Shown piece after piece: positions 8,053 through 19,452 of a stretch of 35,023 nucleotides of DNA. Position 1 is the stretch's first letter. Each line of letters starts with the position of its first letter. A program made the position numbers and the translations under genes. Below the pieces are notes generated by a model. The model ran no database searches and was not told the DNA's origin. It saw nothing but the letters and a program-made list of their open reading frames with translations. This stretch comes from an uncultured Clostridia bacterium (GTDB taxonomy: Bacteria > Bacillota > Clostridia > Christensenellales > UBA1242): assembly GCA_944372435.1 (NCBI GenBank), contig CALVZD010000010.1:1-35023 (forward strand), read 5' to 3'.

Positions 8053-8250
8053 CCTCAATCCTCCTTTTTAGATTTGTCTGACCGCAAAGCGGTTTAAATT
8101 TCTCCTTTTCTAAACACGAACAACACAATCGCGACGCTTCGCAACTCTGCAAAAGCAAGCTTTGCAGATCAGTGAAAAGGCTGGTATCACCTCCACTTGC
8201 TGTTTGTTTATGCCTTACAAAAAGACAGTCTCCGACATCGAGACTAAGTA
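8053..8250 (-). promoter_or_regulatory. Structured 5' leader of the str operon
   Basis: The transcript predicted from the promoter at 8251-8279 has about 190 untranslated bases. It begins with an AGTCTC/GAGACT hairpin (8227-8245). Next comes a near-perfect Shine-Dalgarno sequence GGAGGTGAT (about 8187-8195) with no ATG, GTG or TTG at a usable distance behind it. A CTGCAAAGC/GCTTTTGCAG-type hairpin (about 8146-8168) and a CCGC-AAA-GCGG hairpin (8082-8092) follow. It lacks the conserved T-box core. It could be a ribosomal-protein autoregulation site; this is inference. Confidence 0.5.
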
Positions 8251-8279
8251 ACTATACCAGTTTCAAAGATTTTTGTCAA
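8251..8279 (-). promoter_or_regulatory. Promoter of the str operon
   Basis: On the minus strand there is a perfect -35 TTGACA (8274-8279), 17 bases of spacer and an extended -10 TGGTATAGT (TATAGT at 8251-8256). Predicted transcription start is at about 8244. Confidence 0.88.
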
Positions 8280-8334
8280 GAATTTTTGCAATTTGTTTTT
8301 GCTTTTCTTTATTTTTTTTGAAAACACCTGAGCG

Positions 8335-8429
8335 CCGCGGCGGAAGCGCGCGCAAGGCGCGCTGAAAAAGCCGCCCGAGGGAGGCTTTTTGAAATTTTGC
8401 CTGCGGGGCAAAATTTGCTTTCGCCGCGG
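8335..8429. repeat. Nested palindromic element, copy B
   Basis: The 13-base outer arms CCGCGGCGGAAGC (8335-8347) and GCTTTCGCCGCGG (8417-8429) pair with one G-U. Between them are three hairpins: GCGCGC-AAG-GCGCGC, AAAAAGCC/GGCTTTTT, and AAATTTTGC/GCAAAATTT. It is nearly identical to copy C at 14355-14445. It lies between the str promoter and the GLUG gene, outside any accepted gene. Confidence 0.9.
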
Positions 8430-8693
8430 GAGAGTTTTCAAACACAAAATGACTTTTCAAGCACTAGCAAAATTTGCTTTCGCCGCCGTGGAGACAAACA
8501 CAGCAAATGTGCTTCACACGCACTTCCGCGCGAGAGTTAATTTGATTTTTAATTTTTAGCTCTGCGTTGCATTCCCACTTCTTTTAATTTTAGCCTCTAT
8601 CGACAACCTACTTTCAAAGCATCAACTTTTCTGATGAGCATATGAAAAACTATTCACTTGCTAGCCACAACTTACTCTCCACGCTCGACATAA
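8430..8693. other. Intergenic stretch with a truncated palindrome copy
   Basis: No gene is visible here. The 20 bases at 8467-8486, ending in the CGCCGC arm, match the right end of copies B and C, so this looks like a broken or solo right half of the same element. A CACTTCCGCG stretch near 8519-8528 recalls the right arm of the 13940-14028 copy. The rest is unremarkable AT-rich DNA. Confidence 0.5.
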
Positions 8694-8694
8694 C

Positions 8695-8723
8695 AAAAAA
8701 AGCGACAAAATTGTCGCTTTTTT
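8695..8723 (-). terminator. Rho-independent terminator of the GLUG-protein gene
   Basis: The stem AAAAAAGCGACA / TGTCGCTTTTTT (8696-8707 and 8712-8723) with a four-base loop ends three bases before the stop codon of the gene at 8727-13916. Both sides have A/T runs, so it could work in both directions. Confidence 0.9.
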
Positions 8724-8726
8724 TGA

Positions 8727-11700
8727 TCACAATGCGTTCACTTGGTTTTTTATGCCTGTCTTCGTGCCAAAGTCAAGGATGTGGAATATCCCAAGTGGAA
8801 TCGGCCTGCCACCTTTGAAGTTTGAAATATAGGCAAAGTTGCCGTCCATGCCAGAAGTCGTTGTTGAAAGCTCTTTATTCGTGCCTGCAACACAATAGCT
8901 GTTCGAATCGGTCACGTTCGTTCCGCCTTGTATGTCCGCTGTTGTAATGCCGTCGATTATCGCAGCGCAATATTGAATTGTAGATTTGGTTCCAGTGCTC
9001 GAGTCTGACGAACCGAGAATGCCTTTGGCGCTTGCATTTGTTGTTGAAAACTCAGCAAAGTTATAGCTCAAACTGATTTCATGGACACCTGCGTTGCTGT
9101 CAACAGTGCCCAATATTCCGCCGACATTTGTTCCTGTCGTCGTTATCGTGCCGCTAAAATAGCTTCTCGTTATCCTAACATCTTGCCAAGCACGGCCCAC
9201 AATTCCTCCAACATTGTCAGCTCCAGTCAATGTGCCAACGCTTGTCGTAAAGGTGATTATCGCCCTTGAAAGCCCACAAATTCCGCCAACATCCATCCCT
9301 GTCGATGAGATATTTCCCCGGTTGTGGCAATTGGTTATCCTTGTGGAAGCCTCAACCCTTCCGCTTATTCCTCCGACATATCCATTACCTGAAATGTCAC
9401 CGAAGTTATAGCAGTTCGTTATCGTAGCATTGTTTCTTCCCAGAATTCCTGCCACATGATAGTTGCCTTGAACCGCGCCATAGTTGTAGCAGTTGTCAAT
9501 GATAGACGCGTTGGAAACACTGTAACCAGCAATCCCGCCATGGCCTTCATAGTTGTTTGAGCTGAAAACTCCCTGCCCTGTCACTGTGCCAAGGTTATAG
9601 CAGTTTTCAATCGTAACCGTTGAAATATATCCGCTTATCCCACCAGTGTATCTGCCTGCTGAGGTCACAGATGCACCGTTCATGCAGTTGTCAAAGTTTG
9701 CAAACTGTGCATAGCCGGCTATCCCCGCAACATAGTCATAGCCATTTATGTTCGAATTTGAAACTGTAACGTTTTCTATCACAACAGGTGATGACGCCGA
9801 GGTACCCAAAACCGCTCCAAACAGGCCTTGTTGTGACAGCATCATCGTGGTCGTGATGTCAGAAACCGTGTATCCGCCGCCGTCATATCTACCTGAGAAA
9901 TAATTCTCTGTCACCTCACCGTAAAGCCCATTCGCTTGACCTATCGGCAACCACAGATGCCCTGCAAGAGAAATATTGTCGGTTTGTCGGAAATAGGTGT
10001 TTTCATATGAAGTGCCTTCGTTTACATTTTTTGCAAGCAGCGCAAGGTGTTGTGGAGTCGAGATTAAGTATGGAGAAGCCGCCGTTCCGCTGCCGCCGCC
10101 AAAGCTTGTGGCGGTCACATAATCGGTCCAAAAGTCCACCGTTTCACCTTCATCGCGGAAAATCGGATAGCCGTTATTTTGCGCAGAGTCTATCTTCCAA
10201 ATTGTAAAGAAATCCCATGCTGTGCCCTCACCTGTCGCCCAATATGTCGACCAAGAAGTGTTTGACACATACCTTCCAGCAAATGGTGAGAAGAAGAGCT
10301 CTGTTTTTGCTAAGTTTACCAAATTACTTAAATAGGTGCCATAACTTCCCGGCGTTTCCGTAACTCCTCCACCATAATAGCAGTTGGTTATGGTTCCGCT
10401 TGAGTTAACATTCCCCACAACTCCGCCGATATTTGATGAACCACTAACAGAGCCTGTGTTAAAGCAGTTGGCTATGGTTGTATTTCTTGAAGAAGAAGCA
10501 TAAGCATATCCCACAACTCCACCGACACGATCACCTGTACCTGTAACATCACCTGTGTTATAGCAGCTCTCTATGGTTGTATTTGGACCAGCATATCCCA
10601 CAACTCCACCAACACGTGAAGAACCACCAACAGATCCTGTGTTATAGCAGTTGGTTATGGTTGCACCTAAAGCATATCCCACAACTCCGCCGACATATGA
10701 ACCTGATCCTGTAACGTCTCCTGTGTTATAGCAGTTGGTTATGGTTATAGTGCCAGAAGAAGCATCAGCATCTCCCACAACTCCTCCGACAGATGAAGAA
10801 CCTTGAATATAAGAATTGGTGATACATATGTTTTGTATTGTTATAGGAGATGTTGAGCTATTAGACCGAACATATCCAAACAAGCCTTGGTTGGAATATG
10901 CACTAGAAGATCCCTCTGGTGTATAAATGCCAGAAACTGTGTGATTGCCACCATCATAACTCCCTGAGAAATTGTTTCGTCTACTCGTCTCTTCACGAGT
11001 ATAAAGAATCCCGATCGGTTGCCAGTAGTATTCTGAGAGGTCTATATCTACAGTTTGTTCAAAAAACTTGCCTTGGAAGATGTAATTTCCTGAATAGTCT
11101 GTGCCTGAAACAAGTGGATTGTCTTCTTGCCCTTTTGTGTAAACCAGCCACGAAAGGCCAGCAAGGTCTTCGGCAGAGTCAATTATGTAAGGGTTAGATG
11201 CGGATGAACCATCATTTGACCCAGGATTTGTGTACCAATCGATCGAATAGCAACCTTCACGTATCCAATAAGAATCTAAGATAGGATAGCCATCATTTAC
11301 GCTTGCGTCTAACACCCAAACATTTTCAAAATCCCATAGATATGAAGAGTTCCAGTTTGAAGAATTGGTGTACCATGAAAGAGTTTTGGGCGTGTCAATG
11401 GTGAGAGATGAACTGTAAACCGCTTGACCTGCAACATCAGCTCCGTTTATTCCTCCAACACTTGACAGGCATTTTGCACCATAGTAGCAGTTGGTTATGG
11501 TTGTGTTTGAATCAGCACGTCCCACAACTCCGCCAACATATGAAGAACTCGTTGCAGTGCTGGTTACATTTCCTGTGTTATAGCAGTTGGTTATGGTGGT
11601 TATATCAGATGAATAATAGTTATCAGTCTCTCCCACAACTCCACCGACATTTGAAGAGCCACTAACAGCCCCTGTGTTATAGCAGTTCGTTATGGTCACG

Positions 11701-13916
11701 GTGCCAGAATAAACATCAGTCCTTCCCACAACTCCACCGACATTTGAAGAGCCACTAACAGCCCCTGTGTTATAGCAGTTCGTTATGGTTGTGTTGGTGC
11801 CAGCTTCTCCCACAACTCCACCTTTATTTGAAGAGCCATTAACAGTTCCTGTGTTATAGCAGCTCGTTATGGTTGCACTATTAGAACTTCCCACAATTCC
11901 ACCGGCATAACCATTTCCTGTAACATCACCCGCGTTATAGCAGCCCGTTATGGTAATTGTGCCAGAAGAAGCATAAGCCTCTCCCACAATTCCACCGGCA
12001 TAACCATTTCCTGTAACATCTCCCGCGTTATAGCAGTTGGTTATGGTGATTGTAGCAGATGAATAAGGATAAGCACGTCCGACAACACCACCAACATATT
12101 GATAACCTTGAATATGTGAATCGATGACCCCAACGTTTTGAATCGTTACTGGGTTGCTTGGATCTGGAGCGCTAACATATCCAAACAAACCTTGATAGGA
12201 ATATCCATTGTTAAATCCTGCTGGAGTGAAAACGCCAGAAACTGTGTGACCACCGCCGTCATAGTTGCCAGAAAAATAGTTTGGTTTGTATGTTCCTCCA
12301 CGAGTACGATAAATCCCGATCGGTTGCCAAACATATGCTGAAAGATCGATATCCACAGTTTGTTTGAAATATTTGCCTTGGAAGATATAATTTCCTGAAT
12401 AGTCTGTGCCTGATTTAAGCGGATTGCCTTCTTCCTTACATGTGTAAACAAGCCAAGATAGTCCTGCAAGGTCAGCGGCGGAGTCGATTATGTAAGGGTT
12501 TTCTTCGCTGTCTCCAGCGCCCGCAGAAGCGTTTTCATACCATCCGATTGAGTAGATGCCCTCGTTTATCCACCAATCTACAGGCTCTTTAAGAGTAGGA
12601 TATCCATCATTAACAGTTGGATCCAACTTCCATGTAAACTCAAAGTCCCATGGATAATTCAAATACCAGTTAAATTCTGACGTATACCACGAAGGTTTTT
12701 TTGCATTTCTGACTATGTCTGCATCATAAACTGCTTGACCGCCTACATCAGCTCCTTCAATTCCTCCAACATCTGATGGACAGTTTCCACCATAGTAGCA
12801 GTTCGTTATGGTCAATCTGCCGTCAGATGAAGAAGACTTATCAACAGAACCCACAACTCCACCGACATTTGAAGAGCCGCTAACAGAGCCCGTGTTATAG
12901 CAGTTCGCTATGGTGATATCATTAGCGGCTAAAGTACCAACATAAGCATATCCCACAACTCCACCGACAAGATTGTCACCAGTAACTGAACCAGTATTAT
13001 AGCAGTTCGTTATGGTGACTGCGCCGGTATTTACAGCATCAGCACGTCCCACAACTCCACCGACATAATTACCAGAACCTGTAACATCACCTGTATTATA
13101 GCAGTTAGCTATGGTGATTGTGTCAGAATATACTCTACTATAAGCACTTCCCACAATTCCACCGACAGCATAACTTAATCCTGTAACATCACCCGCGTTA
13201 TAGCAGTTGGTTATGGTGATTGTAGCAGATGAATAAGCAAAAGCACGTCCGACAACACCGCCGACATATTGATAGCCTTGAATATGTGAATTAATGACCC
13301 CAACGTTTTGTATGGTTATCGGATAGCTTGAACTTGAAGGGCGAACATATCCAAACAAACCTTGATAGGAATATGCGCTAGATGATCCTGCTGGAGTGAA
13401 AACACCTGAAACTGTGTGACCGCCGCCGTCATAGTTACCGGAGAAATACCGATTTCTGGAAGCAGCAGAACGATCATACCCGATTCCTATCGGTTGCCAA
13501 TAATAGGCTGAAAGATCGATGTTGGTGGTTTGTTCGAAATAGACGCCAGAGAAGAAATAATTTGTGTTTGTAACTGGGCCAGTGCCGGAGTAGACTAGAT
13601 ACGAAAGGCCTGCAAGGTCTTCGGCAGAGTCGATTATGTAAGGGTTTGATTCAGAGCCGTCGCCGTAGGTTTCTGTGTCTGGATTGTTATACCATGAAAT
13701 GTCGTAGCGGCCGCTATCTGTCCAATAACCAGAATTAGTTGGGCCTGTTGCCGCTTCGACAACCATCGTTTGCTCGTTTGTTGGTTTTGACATCGGATTC
13801 CAGATGACGACGATGCCGAGGAAGAGTGCGAAGCACAAAAAATAGCACAGCAGGCTTGAAATCAGCTGCGCTTTGGTAAGGCCTGTTTGTCTGAAAAATC
13901 GCTTGATTTTTGACAT
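8727..13916 (-). CDS. Large secreted GLUG-repeat surface/adhesin-like protein
   Basis: This is a 1729-residue protein. It starts with a basic stretch and a long hydrophobic segment (LISSLLCYFLCFALFLGIVVIW, about residues 18-39), a signal peptide or membrane anchor. Four modules follow. Each opens with a conserved domain (NPYIIDSAEDLAGL, then DLSAYYWQPIGI, then YFSGNYDGGGHTVSGV, then QGLFGYV) and continues into GLUG-type repeats of about 30 residues with the core VGGVVG and the linker TITNCYNTGSV. I count about 25 repeats: 5, 7, 5 and 8 per module. GLUG motifs are known from bacterial extracellular and adhesion-related proteins and form beta-solenoid-like stacks. No LPXTG sortase signal is seen at the C-terminus. 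ATG 13916 is chosen because of its AGGAGA site; the longer frame to 14021 runs through a palindromic repeat. A terminator follows. Its ligand is unknown. Confidence 0.85.
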   Translation of the reverse strand: MSKIKRFFRQTGLTKAQLISSLLCYFLCFALFLGIVVIWNPMSKPTNEQTMVVEAATGPTNSGYWTDSGRYDISWYNNPDTETYGDGSESNPYIIDSAEDLAGLSYLVYSGTGPVTNTNYFFSGVYFEQTTNIDLSAYYWQPIGIGYDRSAASRNRYFSGNYDGGGHTVSGVFTPAGSSSAYSYQGLFGYVRPSSSSYPITIQNVGVINSHIQGYQYVGGVVGRAFAYSSATITITNCYNAGDVTGLSYAVGGIVGSAYSRVYSDTITIANCYNTGDVTGSGNYVGGVVGRADAVNTGAVTITNCYNTGSVTGDNLVGGVVGYAYVGTLAANDITIANCYNTGSVSGSSNVGGVVGSVDKSSSSDGRLTITNCYYGGNCPSDVGGIEGADVGGQAVYDADIVRNAKKPSWYTSEFNWYLNYPWDFEFTWKLDPTVNDGYPTLKEPVDWWINEGIYSIGWYENASAGAGDSEENPYIIDSAADLAGLSWLVYTCKEEGNPLKSGTDYSGNYIFQGKYFKQTVDIDLSAYVWQPIGIYRTRGGTYKPNYFSGNYDGGGHTVSGVFTPAGFNNGYSYQGLFGYVSAPDPSNPVTIQNVGVIDSHIQGYQYVGGVVGRAYPYSSATITITNCYNAGDVTGNGYAGGIVGEAYASSGTITITGCYNAGDVTGNGYAGGIVGSSNSATITSCYNTGTVNGSSNKGGVVGEAGTNTTITNCYNTGAVSGSSNVGGVVGRTDVYSGTVTITNCYNTGAVSGSSNVGGVVGETDNYYSSDITTITNCYNTGNVTSTATSSSYVGGVVGRADSNTTITNCYYGAKCLSSVGGINGADVAGQAVYSSSLTIDTPKTLSWYTNSSNWNSSYLWDFENVWVLDASVNDGYPILDSYWIREGCYSIDWYTNPGSNDGSSASNPYIIDSAEDLAGLSWLVYTKGQEDNPLVSGTDYSGNYIFQGKFFEQTVDIDLSEYYWQPIGILYTREETSRRNNFSGSYDGGNHTVSGIYTPEGSSSAYSNQGLFGYVRSNSSTSPITIQNICITNSYIQGSSSVGGVVGDADASSGTITITNCYNTGDVTGSGSYVGGVVGYALGATITNCYNTGSVGGSSRVGGVVGYAGPNTTIESCYNTGDVTGTGDRVGGVVGYAYASSSRNTTIANCFNTGSVSGSSNIGGVVGNVNSSGTITNCYYGGGVTETPGSYGTYLSNLVNLAKTELFFSPFAGRYVSNTSWSTYWATGEGTAWDFFTIWKIDSAQNNGYPIFRDEGETVDFWTDYVTATSFGGGSGTAASPYLISTPQHLALLAKNVNEGTSYENTYFRQTDNISLAGHLWLPIGQANGLYGEVTENYFSGRYDGGGYTVSDITTTMMLSQQGLFGAVLGTSASSPVVIENVTVSNSNINGYDYVAGIAGYAQFANFDNCMNGASVTSAGRYTGGISGYISTVTIENCYNLGTVTGQGVFSSNNYEGHGGIAGYSVSNASIIDNCYNYGAVQGNYHVAGILGRNNATITNCYNFGDISGNGYVGGISGRVEASTRITNCHNRGNISSTGMDVGGICGLSRAIITFTTSVGTLTGADNVGGIVGRAWQDVRITRSYFSGTITTTGTNVGGILGTVDSNAGVHEISLSYNFAEFSTTNASAKGILGSSDSSTGTKSTIQYCAAIIDGITTADIQGGTNVTDSNSYCVAGTNKELSTTTSGMDGNFAYISNFKGGRPIPLGIFHILDFGTKTGIKNQVNAL
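11631..11789. repeat. Exact 66-bp direct repeat within the GLUG gene
   Basis: Bases 11631-11696 and 11724-11789 are identical over 66 bases, offset by 93 bases (31 codons), so unequal crossing-over would add or remove one GLUG unit in frame. Many looser copies of the same unit occur from about 10380 to 13230. Confidence 0.85.
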
Positions 13917-13939
13917 TTGCTCTCCTATCCTCGCACTCA

Positions 13940-14028
13940 GGAGGAAGTGCCGCGAGCGGGAGCCGAGCGCCAAAAGCCCGAGAGAGGTTTTGGGGAGCTT
14001 TGCCGAGAGGCAAAGCAGCACTTCCGCC
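13940..14028. repeat. Nested palindromic element, copy D, in the 5' leader of the GLUG gene
   Basis: Outer arms GGAGGAAGTGC (13940-13950) and GCACTTCCGCC (14018-14028) pair with one mismatch. Inside are CCAAAAGCC/AGGTTTTGG-type and GCTTTGC/GCAAAGC hairpins, the same plan as copies A-C with different bases. It lies between the predicted promoter (14109-14138) and the start codon at 13916, so it would be a large structure in the mRNA leader. Confidence 0.8.
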
Positions 14029-14108
14029 GTTTTTGCAGAGGCCTCTGACAGTCAGCGCAAAGCTCTCGCCTTTGCTCGCCAAATGACCTCTGAAAGTTTT
14101 ACAGTTTT

Positions 14109-14138
14109 ATTGTAACAAAATTCAGCATTTTTAGTCAA
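14109..14138 (-). promoter_or_regulatory. Probable promoter of the GLUG-protein gene
   Basis: On the minus strand there is a -35 TTGACT (14133-14138), an 18-base spacer and a -10 TACAAT (14109-14114). Predicted start at about 14102 gives a leader of about 185 nt containing palindrome copy D. The stretch from 14139 to 14354 is AT-rich, and I see no gene in it. Confidence 0.6.
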
Positions 14139-14354
14139 ATAAATTCACGCCTTTTTCACAAAAATGTTGTTTGCGTGTTTTTTATAAAAAAAAACCTTAA
14201 AATTGCCTCTCAAACGAGAAAAATTGACGATTTTAATGCAAAATGCGTGTTTTTAGGTCCGGTTTATTGCAGCAAGTTTGAATTTTAGCAGATTTTAAAT
14301 ATTTTTTAAGTCGATTTTTTAGCGGCTTTAACCGCGCTTTTAATCACAACCGCT

Positions 14355-14445
14355 GCGGCGAAAGCGCGCGCAAGGCGCGCTAAAAAAGCCGCCCGAGGGA
14401 GGCTTTTTGAAATTTTGCCTGCAAAGCAAAATTTGCTTTCGCCGC
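14355..14445. repeat. Nested palindromic element, copy C (ligA 3' side)
   Basis: Perfect 11-base outer arms GCGGCGAAAGC (14355-14365) and GCTTTCGCCGC (14435-14445) enclose GCGCGC-AAG-GCGCGC, a run of A then GCC paired with GGCTTTTT, and AAATTTTGC/GCAAAATTT. The inside is nearly identical to copy B, 6 kb away. It lies 47 bases beyond the ligA stop codon and may end the pcrA-ligA transcript. Confidence 0.9.
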
Positions 14446-14492
14446 GGTGCTTGATTTGAAAACATCTCGTCTTTTCAAGCGGCAGTTTCATT

Positions 14493-18608
<4,116 letters not shown>

Positions 18609-18610
<2 letters not shown>

Positions 18611-18626
18611 GCTAATATTTTAGCAT
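18609..18626 (-). promoter_or_regulatory. Extended -10 promoter with dyad over the pcrA start codon
   Basis: The 18-base inverted repeat ATGCTAA-TATT-TTAGCAT covers both the minus-strand -10 TGCTAAAAT and the pcrA start codon. Six bases separate the -10 hexamer from the ATG. No convincing -35 is seen; the TGN extension may compensate. The dyad could be an operator, but it may also be a by-product of the two overlapping signals. Confidence 0.5.
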
Positions 18627-18637
18627 ATTACAAAAAA

Positions 18638-18976
18638 TTATAAAACTGTTTTGCGCTCTTCTTCGAGGTCAAACTTCTTTTTGCAGGCAAGATATTTTTC
18701 GATTATATCCAAACGATATTTGTCTTTCATGTTTGGCGAGAGCGATTTGTAATATTCCATATCCATAACCTCACGAATAGGATCCAGCGCGTCGCGCAAA
18801 ATCACCTCTCTTGCGCGGTTGTCAAAATTTTCATCAGTCAGCGAAATCGTTTTGATCTTTATGTTCGAGTTCAAAACCGCAGCTTTGTTTCTTGATGTTT
18901 GGCCGTCTTTGGTTTTGTTGCCAATCAGTCTGTTTTTGGCGTTCATGGCAAGTTTTTTGAGTTCATAGTTTGGCAT
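18638..18976 (-). CDS. Unrecognised small protein upstream of pcrA
   Basis: This is a 112-residue, highly charged protein (lysine, arginine, aspartate and glutamate rich) with no signal peptide, membrane segment or cysteine pair. The only cysteine is in EKYLACKKKFD. I do not recognise the family. The reading frame is supported by an AGAGGA site before ATG 18976, by its position in the minus-strand gene series, and by the 27-base gap to pcrA. The C-terminal half looks helical (MEYYKSLSPNMKDKYRLDIIEKYL). A small regulator or partner of the helicase is possible but not shown. Confidence 0.65.
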   Translation of the reverse strand: MPNYELKKLAMNAKNRLIGNKTKDGQTSRNKAAVLNSNIKIKTISLTDENFDNRAREVILRDALDPIREVMDMEYYKSLSPNMKDKYRLDIIEKYLACKKKFDLEEERKTVL

Positions 18977-19159
18977 TTTGTTTTTCCTCTTTTTTTTAAT
19001 TTTTGTCTATTTTGAAATGACAAAATAAATTTTAAAACAAAAAGATATTTAAGCAAAATGATTTGAGTTTTTTATTTGTCGAAATATTCCGAAAGATAAC
19101 TATTTTTACAAATTATGATTTCCACTGAATTTTAATAAAAAAAATTGCCAAATTTTTTG

Positions 19160-19191
19160 CAAAAAAAAAACGCGAAAGCTTTTTCGCGTTT
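19160..19191 (-). terminator. Rho-independent terminator of rpsU
   Basis: The stem AAACGCGAAA (19168-19177) / TTTCGCGTTT (19182-19191) has a four-base loop and, on the minus strand, a run of about ten T. It lies six bases beyond the rpsU stop codon. The stretch from 18977 to 19159 is AT-rich with no clear gene. Confidence 0.9.
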
Positions 19192-19197
19192 TAATTT

Positions 19198-19380
19198 TTA
19201 ACCTCTTTTTCTTGCGCGCTTTCTTGCAGCTTCACGCTTGCGTTTTTTTGCAACGCTAGGTTTGTAGTAGGCTTCCTTTCTTCTGATGTCGCCGATGATG
19301 CCGTCTTTTTGGCATTTTCTTTTAAAGCGTTTGAGAGCGCTTTCAAGATTTTCGTTCTCGCCAACTTTAACCGTTGTCAC
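19198..19380 (-). CDS. rpsU: 30S ribosomal protein S21
   Basis: S21 is a small, basic 30S protein near the anti-Shine-Dalgarno region. The protein has the typical VKVGENENLESALKRFKRKC start, an EAYYKPS middle and an Arg/Lys-rich C-terminus. The frame is open to GTG 19392, but an AAGGTGGTGA ribosome site overlaps that codon and ends five bases before GTG 19380, so I take GTG 19380 (60 residues). It has its own consensus promoter and terminator and is therefore separate from mtaB. Confidence 0.93.
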   Translation of the reverse strand: MTTVKVGENENLESALKRFKRKCQKDGIIGDIRRKEAYYKPSVAKKRKREAARKRARKRG

Positions 19381-19417
19381 TTGTTTCACCACCTTCTATT
19401 TTTTATTAGACTTTTCT

Positions 19418-19446
19418 ATTATATCCATTTTGGCTAAACTTGTCAA
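19418..19446 (-). promoter_or_regulatory. Promoter of rpsU
   Basis: On the minus strand there is a perfect -35 TTGACA (19441-19446), 17 bases of spacer and a perfect -10 TATAAT (19418-19423), located in the 72-base gap between mtaB and rpsU. Confidence 0.92.
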
Positions 19447-19452
19447 CTGTTA

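Noticed and set aside
8053..8250. T-box riboswitch in the rpsL leader
   Set aside because: The conserved T-box sequence TGGNACCGCG and a following terminator are absent.
10380..13230. Regularly spaced similar units, CRISPR-like at first sight
   Set aside because: The units are in-frame codons of the GLUG protein, differ from each other, and the intervals are also repetitive. There are no unique spacers and no cas genes.
13917..14021. Longer N-terminus for the GLUG protein
   Set aside because: The added 35 codons run through palindrome copy D, and the AGGAGA site and signal-like segment fit ATG 13916.
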